A DNA stretch of 64,000 bases, from positions 1 to 64,000 of the forward strand of contig JAKQTR010000040.1 of assembly GCA_029562975.1 (NCBI GenBank), in the 5' to 3' direction. The DNA is from Acidobacteriota bacterium. GTDB lineage: Bacteria > Acidobacteriota > Vicinamibacteria > Vicinamibacterales > JAKQTR01. Positions 36,994 to 43,756 of this stretch are shown here, piece by piece. Numbering within the stretch: the stretch's first letter is position 1; each line of letters begins with the position of its first letter. The notes under the pieces were generated by a model that saw only the letters and a list, made by a program, of their open reading frames with translations, ran no database searches and was not told where the DNA came from. The position numbers were made by a program, and so were the translations under genes.

Positions 36994-37377
36994 ATGGCAA
37001 TTCGCACGGAGCTCACGATCGTCCTCGAGAACCGCCCGGGCGCGGCGGCCCGGGTCTTCGCCAGCCTGGCCGATCCCCGCATCAACATCGTCGCCATGCA
37101 GCTGGAGCACGGCGGCGCGCTTCGCCTGGTGGTGGACAACCCCCTGCACGCCGAGCGGCTGCTGCAGGAGCGGGCCATGCCGTACGAGAGGCGGGACGTG
37201 CTCTACACGATGCTGCCGAACGACCCCGGGGCGCTCGCCCGGACGGCGAAGCTGCTCGCCGACGCGGGCATCAACGTCGAGTACTTCTACTCGACGGCCG
37301 TCGAGGGCCAGCCGATGGCCACCGTGGTGATCGGCGTGCCCGACGTCCTCAAGGCGTCGGCGGCCGCCGGCATCTGA
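36994..37377 (+). CDS. Tandem ACT-domain protein
   Basis: A 127-residue protein with two ACT domains: residues 3-66 (ELTIVLENRPGAAARVFASLADPRINIVAMQLEHGGALRLVVDN) and 69-125 (VLYTMLPNDPGALARTAKLLADAGINVEYFYSTAV). ACT domains bind amino acids or similar ligands and regulate enzymes. Stand-alone pairs of this size exist in many bacteria without a known partner. A leader with TATACT and GGGAG is present. It is convergent with trkA. Confidence 0.82.
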   Translation: MAIRTELTIVLENRPGAAARVFASLADPRINIVAMQLEHGGALRLVVDNPLHAERLLQERAMPYERRDVLYTMLPNDPGALARTAKLLADAGINVEYFYSTAVEGQPMATVVIGVPDVLKASAAAGI

Positions 37378-37396
37378 GCCCGCCCGCGGCGCTCGC

Positions 37397-38080
37397 CTAC
37401 TTCGTCGCCGCGAGCAGCCGGTCGATGTGCGCCAGCCGCTCGTTCGGCCCCAGCAGCGACAGGACGTCACCCGACTCGATCAGGTCATCGGCGCTCGGCG
37501 CGATGGTGGTTTCCTCGCTGCCGGCCCCGCTCTTGCGCTTGATGGCGATGAGCGTGAGGCCGTAGCGGTTGCGCAGCTGCAGATCCTTGAGCGTGCGGCC
37601 CGCGAACTCCGCCGGGGCTGGAACCTCGACGATGCTGAAGTCGCGCGAGAGCTCGATGTAGTCGAGGGCGTTCGCCACGACGAGGCTGTGGGCCACGCGG
37701 ATCGCCATCTCGCGCTCGGGGAAGATCACCCGGTCGACGCCGAGCCGCTGGAGGATCCGGCCGTGCAGCGGCGTGACCGCCTTGGCGATGATGCGGGGGA
37801 CCTCGAGGTCCTTGAGCAGCATGACCGCCAGCAGGCTGGCTTCGATGTTCTCCCCGATGGAGATGACGGCGGCGTCCACGTCGGCGATGCCCGCGCGCTT
37901 CAGGGCCCGCTCGTCCGTGGCGTCGAGGGCCACCGCGGAGCTGATCAGATCGGCGTGCTTCTGGACGCGGTCCTCGTCGCTGTCCACGCCGACGACGTCC
38001 TGGCCCAGCTCGGTCAGCGAGACGGCCATGGCGGAGCCGAACCGCCCGAGGCCGATGACGGCGATAGACATCTTCTTCAT
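37397..38080 (-). CDS. trkA: Trk/Ktr potassium uptake regulatory subunit
   Basis: A 227-residue peripheral protein. The RCK-N Rossmann domain (residues 5-135) has the NAD-binding IGLGRFGSAMA and acidic DSDEDR at the second strand. The C-terminal TrkA_C domain (about 143-225) contains VEVPAPAEFAGRTLKDLQLRNRYGLTLIAI. A single RCK/TrkA_C unit is the KtrA/TrkA short form that gates the KtrB/TrkH channel through nucleotide binding. Its ATG shares one base with the TrkH stop (TGATG), so the pair is translationally coupled. Confidence 0.92.
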   Translation of the reverse strand: MKKMSIAVIGLGRFGSAMAVSLTELGQDVVGVDSDEDRVQKHADLISSAVALDATDERALKRAGIADVDAAVISIGENIEASLLAVMLLKDLEVPRIIAKAVTPLHGRILQRLGVDRVIFPEREMAIRVAHSLVVANALDYIELSRDFSIVEVPAPAEFAGRTLKDLQLRNRYGLTLIAIKRKSGAGSEETTIAPSADDLIESGDVLSLLGPNERLAHIDRLLAATK

Positions 38081-39429
38081 CAGCCGATCGACACCCTTCC
38101 TTCGGGATAGCGCAGGCCTTCCTGCGGGGCCGAGCCCGCCAGGGCCACTGCCAGCGTGAGCGGGCCCACGCGGCCCATGAACATCATGAGCACGACGAGC
38201 AGCTTCCCGCCAGGGCCGAACAGGCCCGACAGGCTGACCGCGCTGCCCGGGGCCCCCATCGAGAGCCCCACGGTTCCGAACGCCGACGTCGTCTCGTACA
38301 TCGTGGCCAGCATGTCCCGGCGCTCGATGAGGAGCAGGAGGCCCGTCACGGCCACGACGCCCAGGAAGGCGATGGTCGTGAGCGCGAATGCGCGGCCGAT
38401 GGTCTCGGCCGGCACGCGGCGCCGGAAAATGACCGTGTCGCGCCGGCCCCGCACGGTCGAGACAATCGACGCGACGATGACGCCGAAGGTCGTCGTCTTC
38501 ACGCCCCCGCCCGTCCCGCCAGGGGACGCCCCGATGAACATCAGCAGGATCGTCAGGAACAGCGCGGGCTGCGTCATGTCGCCGATGCTGATCGTGTTGA
38601 ACCCGGCGGTGCGCGGCGTCACGGCCTGGAAGTACGCAGCCAGCACCTTCTCGCCGGCGCCGAGGGGGCCCAGCGTCCTCGGATTCGCCCACTCGAGCGC
38701 GAGGATGGCGGCGGTGCCGCCCGCGACGAGGACCGCGCTCGAGATGAGCACGAGCTTCGTCTGCAGCGACATGCGGATGGCGCTCCGCGGGCGGAGCCTG
38801 AGGATGCCAGACAGGACGAAGAACCCGAGCCCGCCGCAGATGATGAGCGCCGTGACGGCCAGGTTGACGGTGACGTCCCCGCGGTAGCCCGTCAGGTTGT
38901 CGCTGAACAGGGAGAAGCCGGCGTTGTTGAACGCGGACACCGCGTGGAAGACGCCGAGCCACAGCCCGCGGGCCCACCCGGCGTCGAGCGCGAATCGCGC
39001 GCCGAGGACGAGCGCGCCGGCGCCCTCGATGGCGAGCGTGAGCGCCGCGACGGTCCGCGCGAAGCGCAGCAGGCCCTCCATGGTGCTGACGTTGAGCGAG
39101 TCGGCCAGCGCCATCCGGTCGTGCATGGACATGCGCCGCCCGAACGCGAGCATGATGACCGACGAGATCGTCATGTAGCCCAGGCCGCCGGCTTGAATCA
39201 GCAGCGCGAGGACGATCTGCCCGAAGAGCGAGAGATCCTTCGGCGTGTCGAGGACGGTGAGCCCCGTCACGCACACGGCCGAGGTGGAGGTGAAGAGCGC
39301 ATCCAGGGGCGGCAGCGCCAGTCCCGACGCGGATGACACGGGAAGGCCCAGCAAGACGGCGCCGGCAAGGACGAGGCCTGCGATGTGGAGCGACAGCAGT
39401 CGCGCCGGGGACAGCTCGCGCGTGCGCAC
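38080..39429 (-). CDS. trkH: Trk/Ktr potassium transporter membrane subunit
   Basis: A 449-residue protein with the four membrane-pore-membrane repeats of the TrkH/KtrB superfamily. The selectivity glycines lie in TSTSAVCVTGLTVLD, FHAVSAFNNAGFSLF, FQAVTPRTAGFNTI and YETTSAFGTVGLSMG. The conserved SPGGTGGGVKTTTFGV loop follows the third pore and matches the KtrB gating loop. With TrkA it imports K+, probably coupled to Na+ or H+. GTG start at 39429; TAGAAT lies 8 bases upstream, so transcription probably begins near the start codon. Confidence 0.93.
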   Translation of the reverse strand: MRTRELSPARLLSLHIAGLVLAGAVLLGLPVSSASGLALPPLDALFTSTSAVCVTGLTVLDTPKDLSLFGQIVLALLIQAGGLGYMTISSVIMLAFGRRMSMHDRMALADSLNVSTMEGLLRFARTVAALTLAIEGAGALVLGARFALDAGWARGLWLGVFHAVSAFNNAGFSLFSDNLTGYRGDVTVNLAVTALIICGGLGFFVLSGILRLRPRSAIRMSLQTKLVLISSAVLVAGGTAAILALEWANPRTLGPLGAGEKVLAAYFQAVTPRTAGFNTISIGDMTQPALFLTILLMFIGASPGGTGGGVKTTTFGVIVASIVSTVRGRRDTVIFRRRVPAETIGRAFALTTIAFLGVVAVTGLLLLIERRDMLATMYETTSAFGTVGLSMGAPGSAVSLSGLFGPGGKLLVVLMMFMGRVGPLTLAVALAGSAPQEGLRYPEGRVSIG

Positions 39430-39437
39430 GGGTTCTC

Positions 39438-39443
39438 ATTCTA
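39438..39443 (-). promoter_or_regulatory. -10 TAGAAT for trkH-trkA
   Basis: TAGAAT on the minus strand, 8 bases before the GTG at 39429; the gap is slightly longer than the 6 seen at the other leaderless genes. Confidence 0.4.
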
Positions 39444-39447
39444 TTGC

Positions 39448-39615
39448 GGGATTCGGGCCGGGGGATCGGGATTCGGGGACGAGGGAGCAGCCGCCGGGCA
39501 GAACAGGGACCAGGGACTAGGCGCCGGCGCCAGTCCGACGCCACTCTCGCCGCGGTCGTGACCCACCGGTGTCACGGCGTGACTGACCAGCCCCTAGCGC
39601 CCAGCGCCTAGCCCC
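39448..39615. repeat. Two-armed heptanucleotide array between divergent genes
   Basis: Left side 39448-39489 has GGGATTC, GGGCCGG, GGGATCG, GGATTCG, GGGACGA and GGGAGCA; 39499-39531 has CAGGGAC, CAGGGAC, TAGGCGC and CGGCGCC. Right arm 39588-39615 has CAGCCCC, TAGCGCC, CAGCGCC and TAGCCCC. The right arm ends 8 bases before the -10 of the SDR gene. Confidence 0.82.
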
Positions 39616-39623
39616 TCTGTGAG

Positions 39624-39629
39624 TACAAT
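39624..39629 (+). promoter_or_regulatory. -10 TACAAT for leaderless SDR mRNA
   Basis: TACAAT, then GCCCCC, then ATG 39636: a 6-base gap. Confidence 0.6.
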
Positions 39630-39635
39630 GCCCCC

Positions 39636-40376
39636 ATGACCCTCGAACACCGGGTGGTGCTCATCACCGGGCCGCGGCGGATCGGGGCCGAGGTCGCAAG
39701 GCGCGCCGCCGCCAGGGGCGCCGACGTGGCGCTCAGCTACCACCAGTCGCAGCGCGAGGCGGAAGCCGTCGCCGCCGCAATCCGGGCGGCGGGCCGGCGG
39801 GCCGAGTGCATCCAGGCCGACCTGGCGGACGGGCACGCCTGCCGGGCGCTGATTGGCGAGACGGTCGCGAGGCTGGGCCGCCTCGACGTCCTCGTGAACA
39901 TGGCCTCGCTGTACGTGCCCACGCCGTTCGACGCGCTGGACGAAGCCGCGTGGGACCGGGGGCTGGCGGTCGACGTGAAGGCCGCGTTCCTCTGCTCGCA
40001 CGCCGCCGTTCCGCACATGCGGCGGGCCGGCGGAGGGCGAATCATCAACGTCGCGGACTGGCTGCCCGCGAGCGGGCGCGTGCGCTACAAGGGCTTCCTG
40101 CCCTACTACGTGGCGAAGAGCGGCGTCATCGCCCTCACCGAAGCCCTGGCCCTCGAGCTGGCAAGCGACGACATCCTGGTGAACGCCGTCGCCCCGGGGC
40201 CGATTCTCGCGCCGCCGGGCACCGAGGAGGAGGAGGTCCGGGCGGTGGAGCAGGCGACCCCGCTCGGGCGCTGGGGCGGCGAGGCCGAGATCGCCAAGGC
40301 CGTGCTCTTCCTGATCGACACCGACTTCGTCACCGGCGAGGTCGTGCGAGTCGACGGCGGCAGGCACCTCAGGTAG
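39636..40376 (+). CDS. Short-chain dehydrogenase, pteridine-reductase-like
   Basis: A 246-residue SDR. The nucleotide motif ITGPRRIGAEVA (about 10-21) carries an Arg in place of the usual second Gly region, recalling the pteridine reductase TGxxxRxG motif, though one residue shorter. VLVNMASLYVPTPF recalls the NNASSFYPTP of pteridine reductases. Around the active site, NVADW replaces the usual NxSS and is followed by YYVAKSG (Tyr, Lys), as in PTR1/FolM where Asp replaces Ser. It likely reduces dihydropterins or folates with NADPH. The converging neighbour is an MTHFR homologue, which supports a folate-linked role. Confidence 0.72.
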   Translation: MTLEHRVVLITGPRRIGAEVARRAAARGADVALSYHQSQREAEAVAAAIRAAGRRAECIQADLADGHACRALIGETVARLGRLDVLVNMASLYVPTPFDALDEAAWDRGLAVDVKAAFLCSHAAVPHMRRAGGGRIINVADWLPASGRVRYKGFLPYYVAKSGVIALTEALALELASDDILVNAVAPGPILAPPGTEEEEVRAVEQATPLGRWGGEAEIAKAVLFLIDTDFVTGEVVRVDGGRHLR

Positions 40377-40395
40377 CCGCCGGCCGGGACCGCAG

Positions 40396-40507
40396 GTCGG
40401 GACTTGGGACTCGGGGTCCGGGACCCGGGTCTCGAGCGGCTGGGGCTTGGCGGTCGGGGACTGCAGCGCGGCGGATTCCGACTTCTGACTCCTGGATTCC
40501 GAATTCC
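40396..40507. repeat. Two-armed heptanucleotide array between convergent genes
   Basis: Left arm 40396-40437 has six units: GTCGGGA, CTTGGGA, CTCGGGG, TCCGGGA, CCCGGGT and CTCGAGC. It continues in weaker form to 40465. Right arm 40473-40507 has GGATTCC, GACTTCT, GACTCCT, GGATTCC and GAATTCC. Only one base separates the right arm from the next stop codon. Confidence 0.85.
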
Positions 40508-40508
40508 T

Positions 40509-41363
40509 CTAGATCCCCGCCCTCCCGAGAACCTCCGCCAGCGTCTCCGACGTCCGCTTGAGCGGCAGGTTCGAGATGTAGAAGTGCCGCGCGCCGGCAT
40601 CGCCCAGGGTGCGCAGCGTCCGGGCGCAGACATCGACCGGCGTCGCGCCGGCCTCGAACTCCCGCGTCAGCTCCTCGGCAGGAACCGGCAGGAACTCCCG
40701 GAGGAGCGCCAGCGTGGCGGGTCTCGCGCTCCGGTAGTAGAAGACGCCGAACACGCCGGGCCGGCCGGCTCCGCGGCGGTCGACTTCCCGCACGAAGCGC
40801 TCGACGCGCGCGGCGTCGTGGTGCGAGACGATCTGGGTCAGGAAGAACTCGGCGGTGAAGTCCGCCGACGCGACGAGATCGGCTTGCCAGGCCGGGTCGG
40901 CGTGCGGGTTCGCCCATCCGCCCAGGACGAGATCGGGCTGCCGCGCCCGGATGGCCTTCCGGAGCTGCCACGCATGCTCCACCGAGCGCGGCGGGCCGAC
41001 TCGCCGGTCGCCTCCGAGGACGACGAGGGCCGGGAAGCCGTGCTGCCACGCGCGATCCGCGTACGACAGGCAGTATTCGAACGGGTGCTTGGACGTCAGG
41101 AACGGCACCACCCGCTCGCGCGGCGCGTCGGGCCCGAGGTTCGCCGTCAGGTGGCGGAGGTTGTCCTCTTCGGGGATGCCGACCGCGCTGTCGGTCAGGC
41201 ACACGCAGGTGCCCTCTCTCGTGAGGCGGCGGACGGCGTGGTAGGTGTCGATCCACGCGTCCATGCCCTCGGAGCCGCCGAGCTCGGCCCGGGGCGGTCT
41301 CAGCTCCGCGGCGACGACACGGGCGTCAGTGGAGAGCGCACGGAGGATGGAGGAGGTCGTCAC
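40509..41363 (-). CDS. Methylenetetrahydrofolate reductase-family protein
   Basis: A 284-residue TIM-barrel protein. AAELRPPRAEL at residues 18-28 corresponds to the FEFxPP opening of MetF. VCLTDSAVGI and FPALVVLGGDRR correspond to the folate-binding and GDxP-like strands, and FFLTQIVSHHDAARVERFV matches the FxxTQxxFD segment. ISNLPLKRTSETL ends the barrel. MetF reduces 5,10-methylene-THF with FAD. The homology is distant and the FAD-contact residues are only partly kept, so a non-canonical MTHFR or related methyl-transfer role is possible. GTG start at 41363; a 16-base leader follows TATACT. Confidence 0.72.
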   Translation of the reverse strand: MTTSSILRALSTDARVVAAELRPPRAELGGSEGMDAWIDTYHAVRRLTREGTCVCLTDSAVGIPEEDNLRHLTANLGPDAPRERVVPFLTSKHPFEYCLSYADRAWQHGFPALVVLGGDRRVGPPRSVEHAWQLRKAIRARQPDLVLGGWANPHADPAWQADLVASADFTAEFFLTQIVSHHDAARVERFVREVDRRGAGRPGVFGVFYYRSARPATLALLREFLPVPAEELTREFEAGATPVDVCARTLRTLGDAGARHFYISNLPLKRTSETLAEVLGRAGI

Positions 41364-41379
41364 GTGGAATCAGGGCCGG

Positions 41380-41389
41380 AGTATACAAT
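41380..41389. promoter_or_regulatory. Overlapping divergent -10 elements
   Basis: Plus strand TACAAT (41384-41389) serves the desulfhydrase gene 7 bases on. Minus strand TATACT (41385-41380) serves the MTHFR-like gene. The two hexamers share two bases, so the two promoters cannot be occupied at once. Confidence 0.5.
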
Positions 41390-41396
41390 ACCCCGC

Positions 41397-42380
41397 ATGA
41401 CGGCCTTCGCCGGCGCTCTCGATCGTCTGGCTGCGATCCCGTCGCTCGACCTGTGGGCGCCGCCTTCGCCCATCCACGGCCTCCCGCGCCTTGGCGCGGC
41501 TCTTGGCGGAGGTCCCCGCCTCCTCGTCAAGCGCGACGACGCCATTCCGTTCGGCTTCGGCGGCAACAAGGTCCGGAAGGTCGCCATCGTGGCGGCGGCC
41601 GCGGTCGCGGAAGGCGCGGACACCCTGCTCAGCGTCGGCGGCGTGCAGTCGAACTCGGCGCGGGTCGTCGCCGCTGTCGCCGCGCAGGCGGGCCTGCGGT
41701 GCGTGCTCGTCGCCAACGGGCGGCGGCCGGATCCCCTGACGGGCAACGCGCTGCTGGTCTCGCTGCTCGGCGCCGAGGTGCACTACGTCGAGACGCGCGA
41801 GGAGCGGGCCCCGGCGATGGCGCGGATTGCCGAAGCGCTCCGCCGCGAGGGCCGGCATCCGTACGAGATTCCCCTCGGCGCCTCCACGCCGCTCGGCGCC
41901 CTCGGCTTCGTGCGCGCCGTCGGCGAGATGGCGGCCCAGGGCGTCGTCCCCGACGTCATCGTCCATGCGACCTCCTCGGGCGGTACGCAGGCGGGGCTCG
42001 TGGCGGGGTGCGCGCTGCACGGCCTGCCGACGCGCGTCCTCGGGATCAGCGCAGACGACCCGGCGCCGTCGGTTCGCGGCGCCGTCGCCAGGATCATCGC
42101 GGGCATGGGCCCGCTGCTCGGCGTGGACGGCGAGGCGCTCGCCCTCGCGCGCCCGATCGACGTGGACGCCGCGCACGTCGGCGGCGGGTACGGCGTGCCC
42201 TCGCCGGCGTCGCTCGAGGCCGCGGATCTCTTCGCCCGGCTCGAAGCCCTCTTCGCGGACCACACGTACACCGCGAAGGCGCTGGCCGGTCTGGTTCACC
42301 ACATCCGCTGCGGCGCGTTCACGGCCGGGCAGACGGTGCTCTTCTGGCACACGGGCGGCCAGGCGGGGCTCTTCGCATGA
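41397..42380 (+). CDS. PLP-dependent D-cysteine desulfhydrase / ACC deaminase-like
   Basis: A 327-residue fold-type II PLP enzyme. The PLP Lys is K58 in KRDDAIPFGFGGNKVRK. SVGGVQSNSARVVAA (about 80-94) is the phosphate-binding strand, and ATSSGGTQAGLVAG near 193-206 binds the cofactor phosphate. Similar D-cysteine desulfhydrases release H2S, ammonia and pyruvate, whereas ACC deaminases split aminocyclopropane carboxylate. The residues that separate the two cannot be judged with certainty here; the GGxQSNxxR pattern suits either. It opens a run of overlapping genes with the beta-CASP and glycosyltransferase genes. Confidence 0.8.
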   Translation: MTAFAGALDRLAAIPSLDLWAPPSPIHGLPRLGAALGGGPRLLVKRDDAIPFGFGGNKVRKVAIVAAAAVAEGADTLLSVGGVQSNSARVVAAVAAQAGLRCVLVANGRRPDPLTGNALLVSLLGAEVHYVETREERAPAMARIAEALRREGRHPYEIPLGASTPLGALGFVRAVGEMAAQGVVPDVIVHATSSGGTQAGLVAGCALHGLPTRVLGISADDPAPSVRGAVARIIAGMGPLLGVDGEALALARPIDVDAAHVGGGYGVPSPASLEAADLFARLEALFADHTYTAKALAGLVHHIRCGAFTAGQTVLFWHTGGQAGLFA

Positions 42381-43756
42381 CGACTCTGACGTTTCTCGGC
42401 GCCGCCGGCACCGTCACCGGGTCCAAGTACCTGCTGGAGACCGGCGGGCGCCGGCTGCTCGTGGACTGCGGCCTCTTCCAGGGCCTGAAGGAGCTGCGGG
42501 AGCGCAACTGGGAGCCGCTGCCGCTCGATCCGAAGGCCCTCGACGCGGTAATCCTCACGCACGCGCACATCGACCACAGCGGCTACCTGCCGCGGCTCGT
42601 GAAGGACGGGTTCAAGCGCCGCGTCTTCTGCACGCCGGCCACGGCCGACCTGTGCCGCATCATGCTGCCGGACTCCGGGCGCCTGAACGAGGACGATGCG
42701 CGTGACGCGAACCGGGACGGCTACACGAAGCACGCGCCGGCGCTGCCGCTCTTCACGGAGAACGACGCGTACGAGGCGCTGACGCGCCTGCAGCCCGTCG
42801 GATACGAGCGCACGATGCCGCTCGACGGCGCGGCGTCGTTCTCGTTCGCCGACGCCGGGCACCTGCTCGGGTCCTCGTTCGTCCGCCTGTCGCTTGCCGA
42901 CCGAGGGCGGGAGATCCTGTTCAGCGGCGACCTCGGCCGCTACGGCCGCCCGGTCCTGCCCGACCCGTCCACCGTGCCGTCGGCGGACGTCCTCGTGGTG
43001 GAGTCCACCTACGGCGACCGTACCCACGAACGTGACGACGGTGGGGCGAAGATCGCGGAGATCGTGTCGAGCACCATCGCGGCCGGCGGGAAAGTCATCA
43101 TCCCGGCGTTCGCCGTCGGCCGCGTCGAGGAAGTCATCTACTGGCTGAAGCGGCTGGAGGAGGAGCGCCGCATCCCGGTGGTGCCCGTGTACCTCGACAG
43201 CCCGATGGCAGTGGACGCCTTGCGGCACTACGCGAGCCACAGCCGCGATCTCGATCCGGACGTGCAGTCGCGGCGCGGCGAGATGGGGGCGTTCACGACG
43301 CGCCGCTTCACGGCCGTCGCCTCGCCGCAGCAGTCGAAGGAGATCCAGACCTCGCCCTCGCCCTGCGTCGTCGTGTCGGCCAGCGGGATGGCGACGGGCG
43401 GGCGCGTGCTGCACCATCTCAAGGCGGCGCTGCCGAGGCCCAGGAACACGGTGCTGTTCGTGGGGTACCAGGCCGCCGGCACCCGCGGCCGCAGCCTGAT
43501 CGAAGGGGCGCAGACGGTGAAGATCCACGGCCAGCAGGTGAGCGTGGCCGCGCGGATCGAGCGAATCGACTCCATGTCGGCGCACGCGGACGCCGATGAG
43601 ATCCTGCGCTGGCTGGGCGGCTTCAGCCGCCCCCCGGAGACGACCTACATCGTGCACGGGGAGCCGCCCGCTCGGGCCGCGCTCAAGGCGCGGATCGAGA
43701 GGGAGCTCGGCTGGCGCGTGCACGTGCCGGAGCACCTCGAGCGGGTGGTTGTGTGA
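42377..43756 (+). CDS. Metallo-beta-lactamase/beta-CASP RNA-processing nuclease
   Basis: A 459-residue protein. MBL metal motifs: THAHIDHSG at 61-69, H in GAGHLLGSSF-type AGHLLGSSFV near 158, and D in FSGDLGRYGRP near 180. The beta-CASP insertion follows (STYGDRTHE near 209, then FAVGRVEEVIYWL). The C-terminal RMMBL region carries GTRGRSLIEGAQTVKIHGQ and SMSAHADADEIL. Bacterial and archaeal members of this group cut or trim RNA. ATGA overlaps the preceding stop, and its stop overlaps the next GTG, so three genes are coupled. Its pairing with a desulfhydrase and a membrane glycosyltransferase has no evident common purpose. Confidence 0.9.
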   Translation: MTTLTFLGAAGTVTGSKYLLETGGRRLLVDCGLFQGLKELRERNWEPLPLDPKALDAVILTHAHIDHSGYLPRLVKDGFKRRVFCTPATADLCRIMLPDSGRLNEDDARDANRDGYTKHAPALPLFTENDAYEALTRLQPVGYERTMPLDGAASFSFADAGHLLGSSFVRLSLADRGREILFSGDLGRYGRPVLPDPSTVPSADVLVVESTYGDRTHERDDGGAKIAEIVSSTIAAGGKVIIPAFAVGRVEEVIYWLKRLEEERRIPVVPVYLDSPMAVDALRHYASHSRDLDPDVQSRRGEMGAFTTRRFTAVASPQQSKEIQTSPSPCVVVSASGMATGGRVLHHLKAALPRPRNTVLFVGYQAAGTRGRSLIEGAQTVKIHGQQVSVAARIERIDSMSAHADADEILRWLGGFSRPPETTYIVHGEPPARAALKARIERELGWRVHVPEHLERVVV

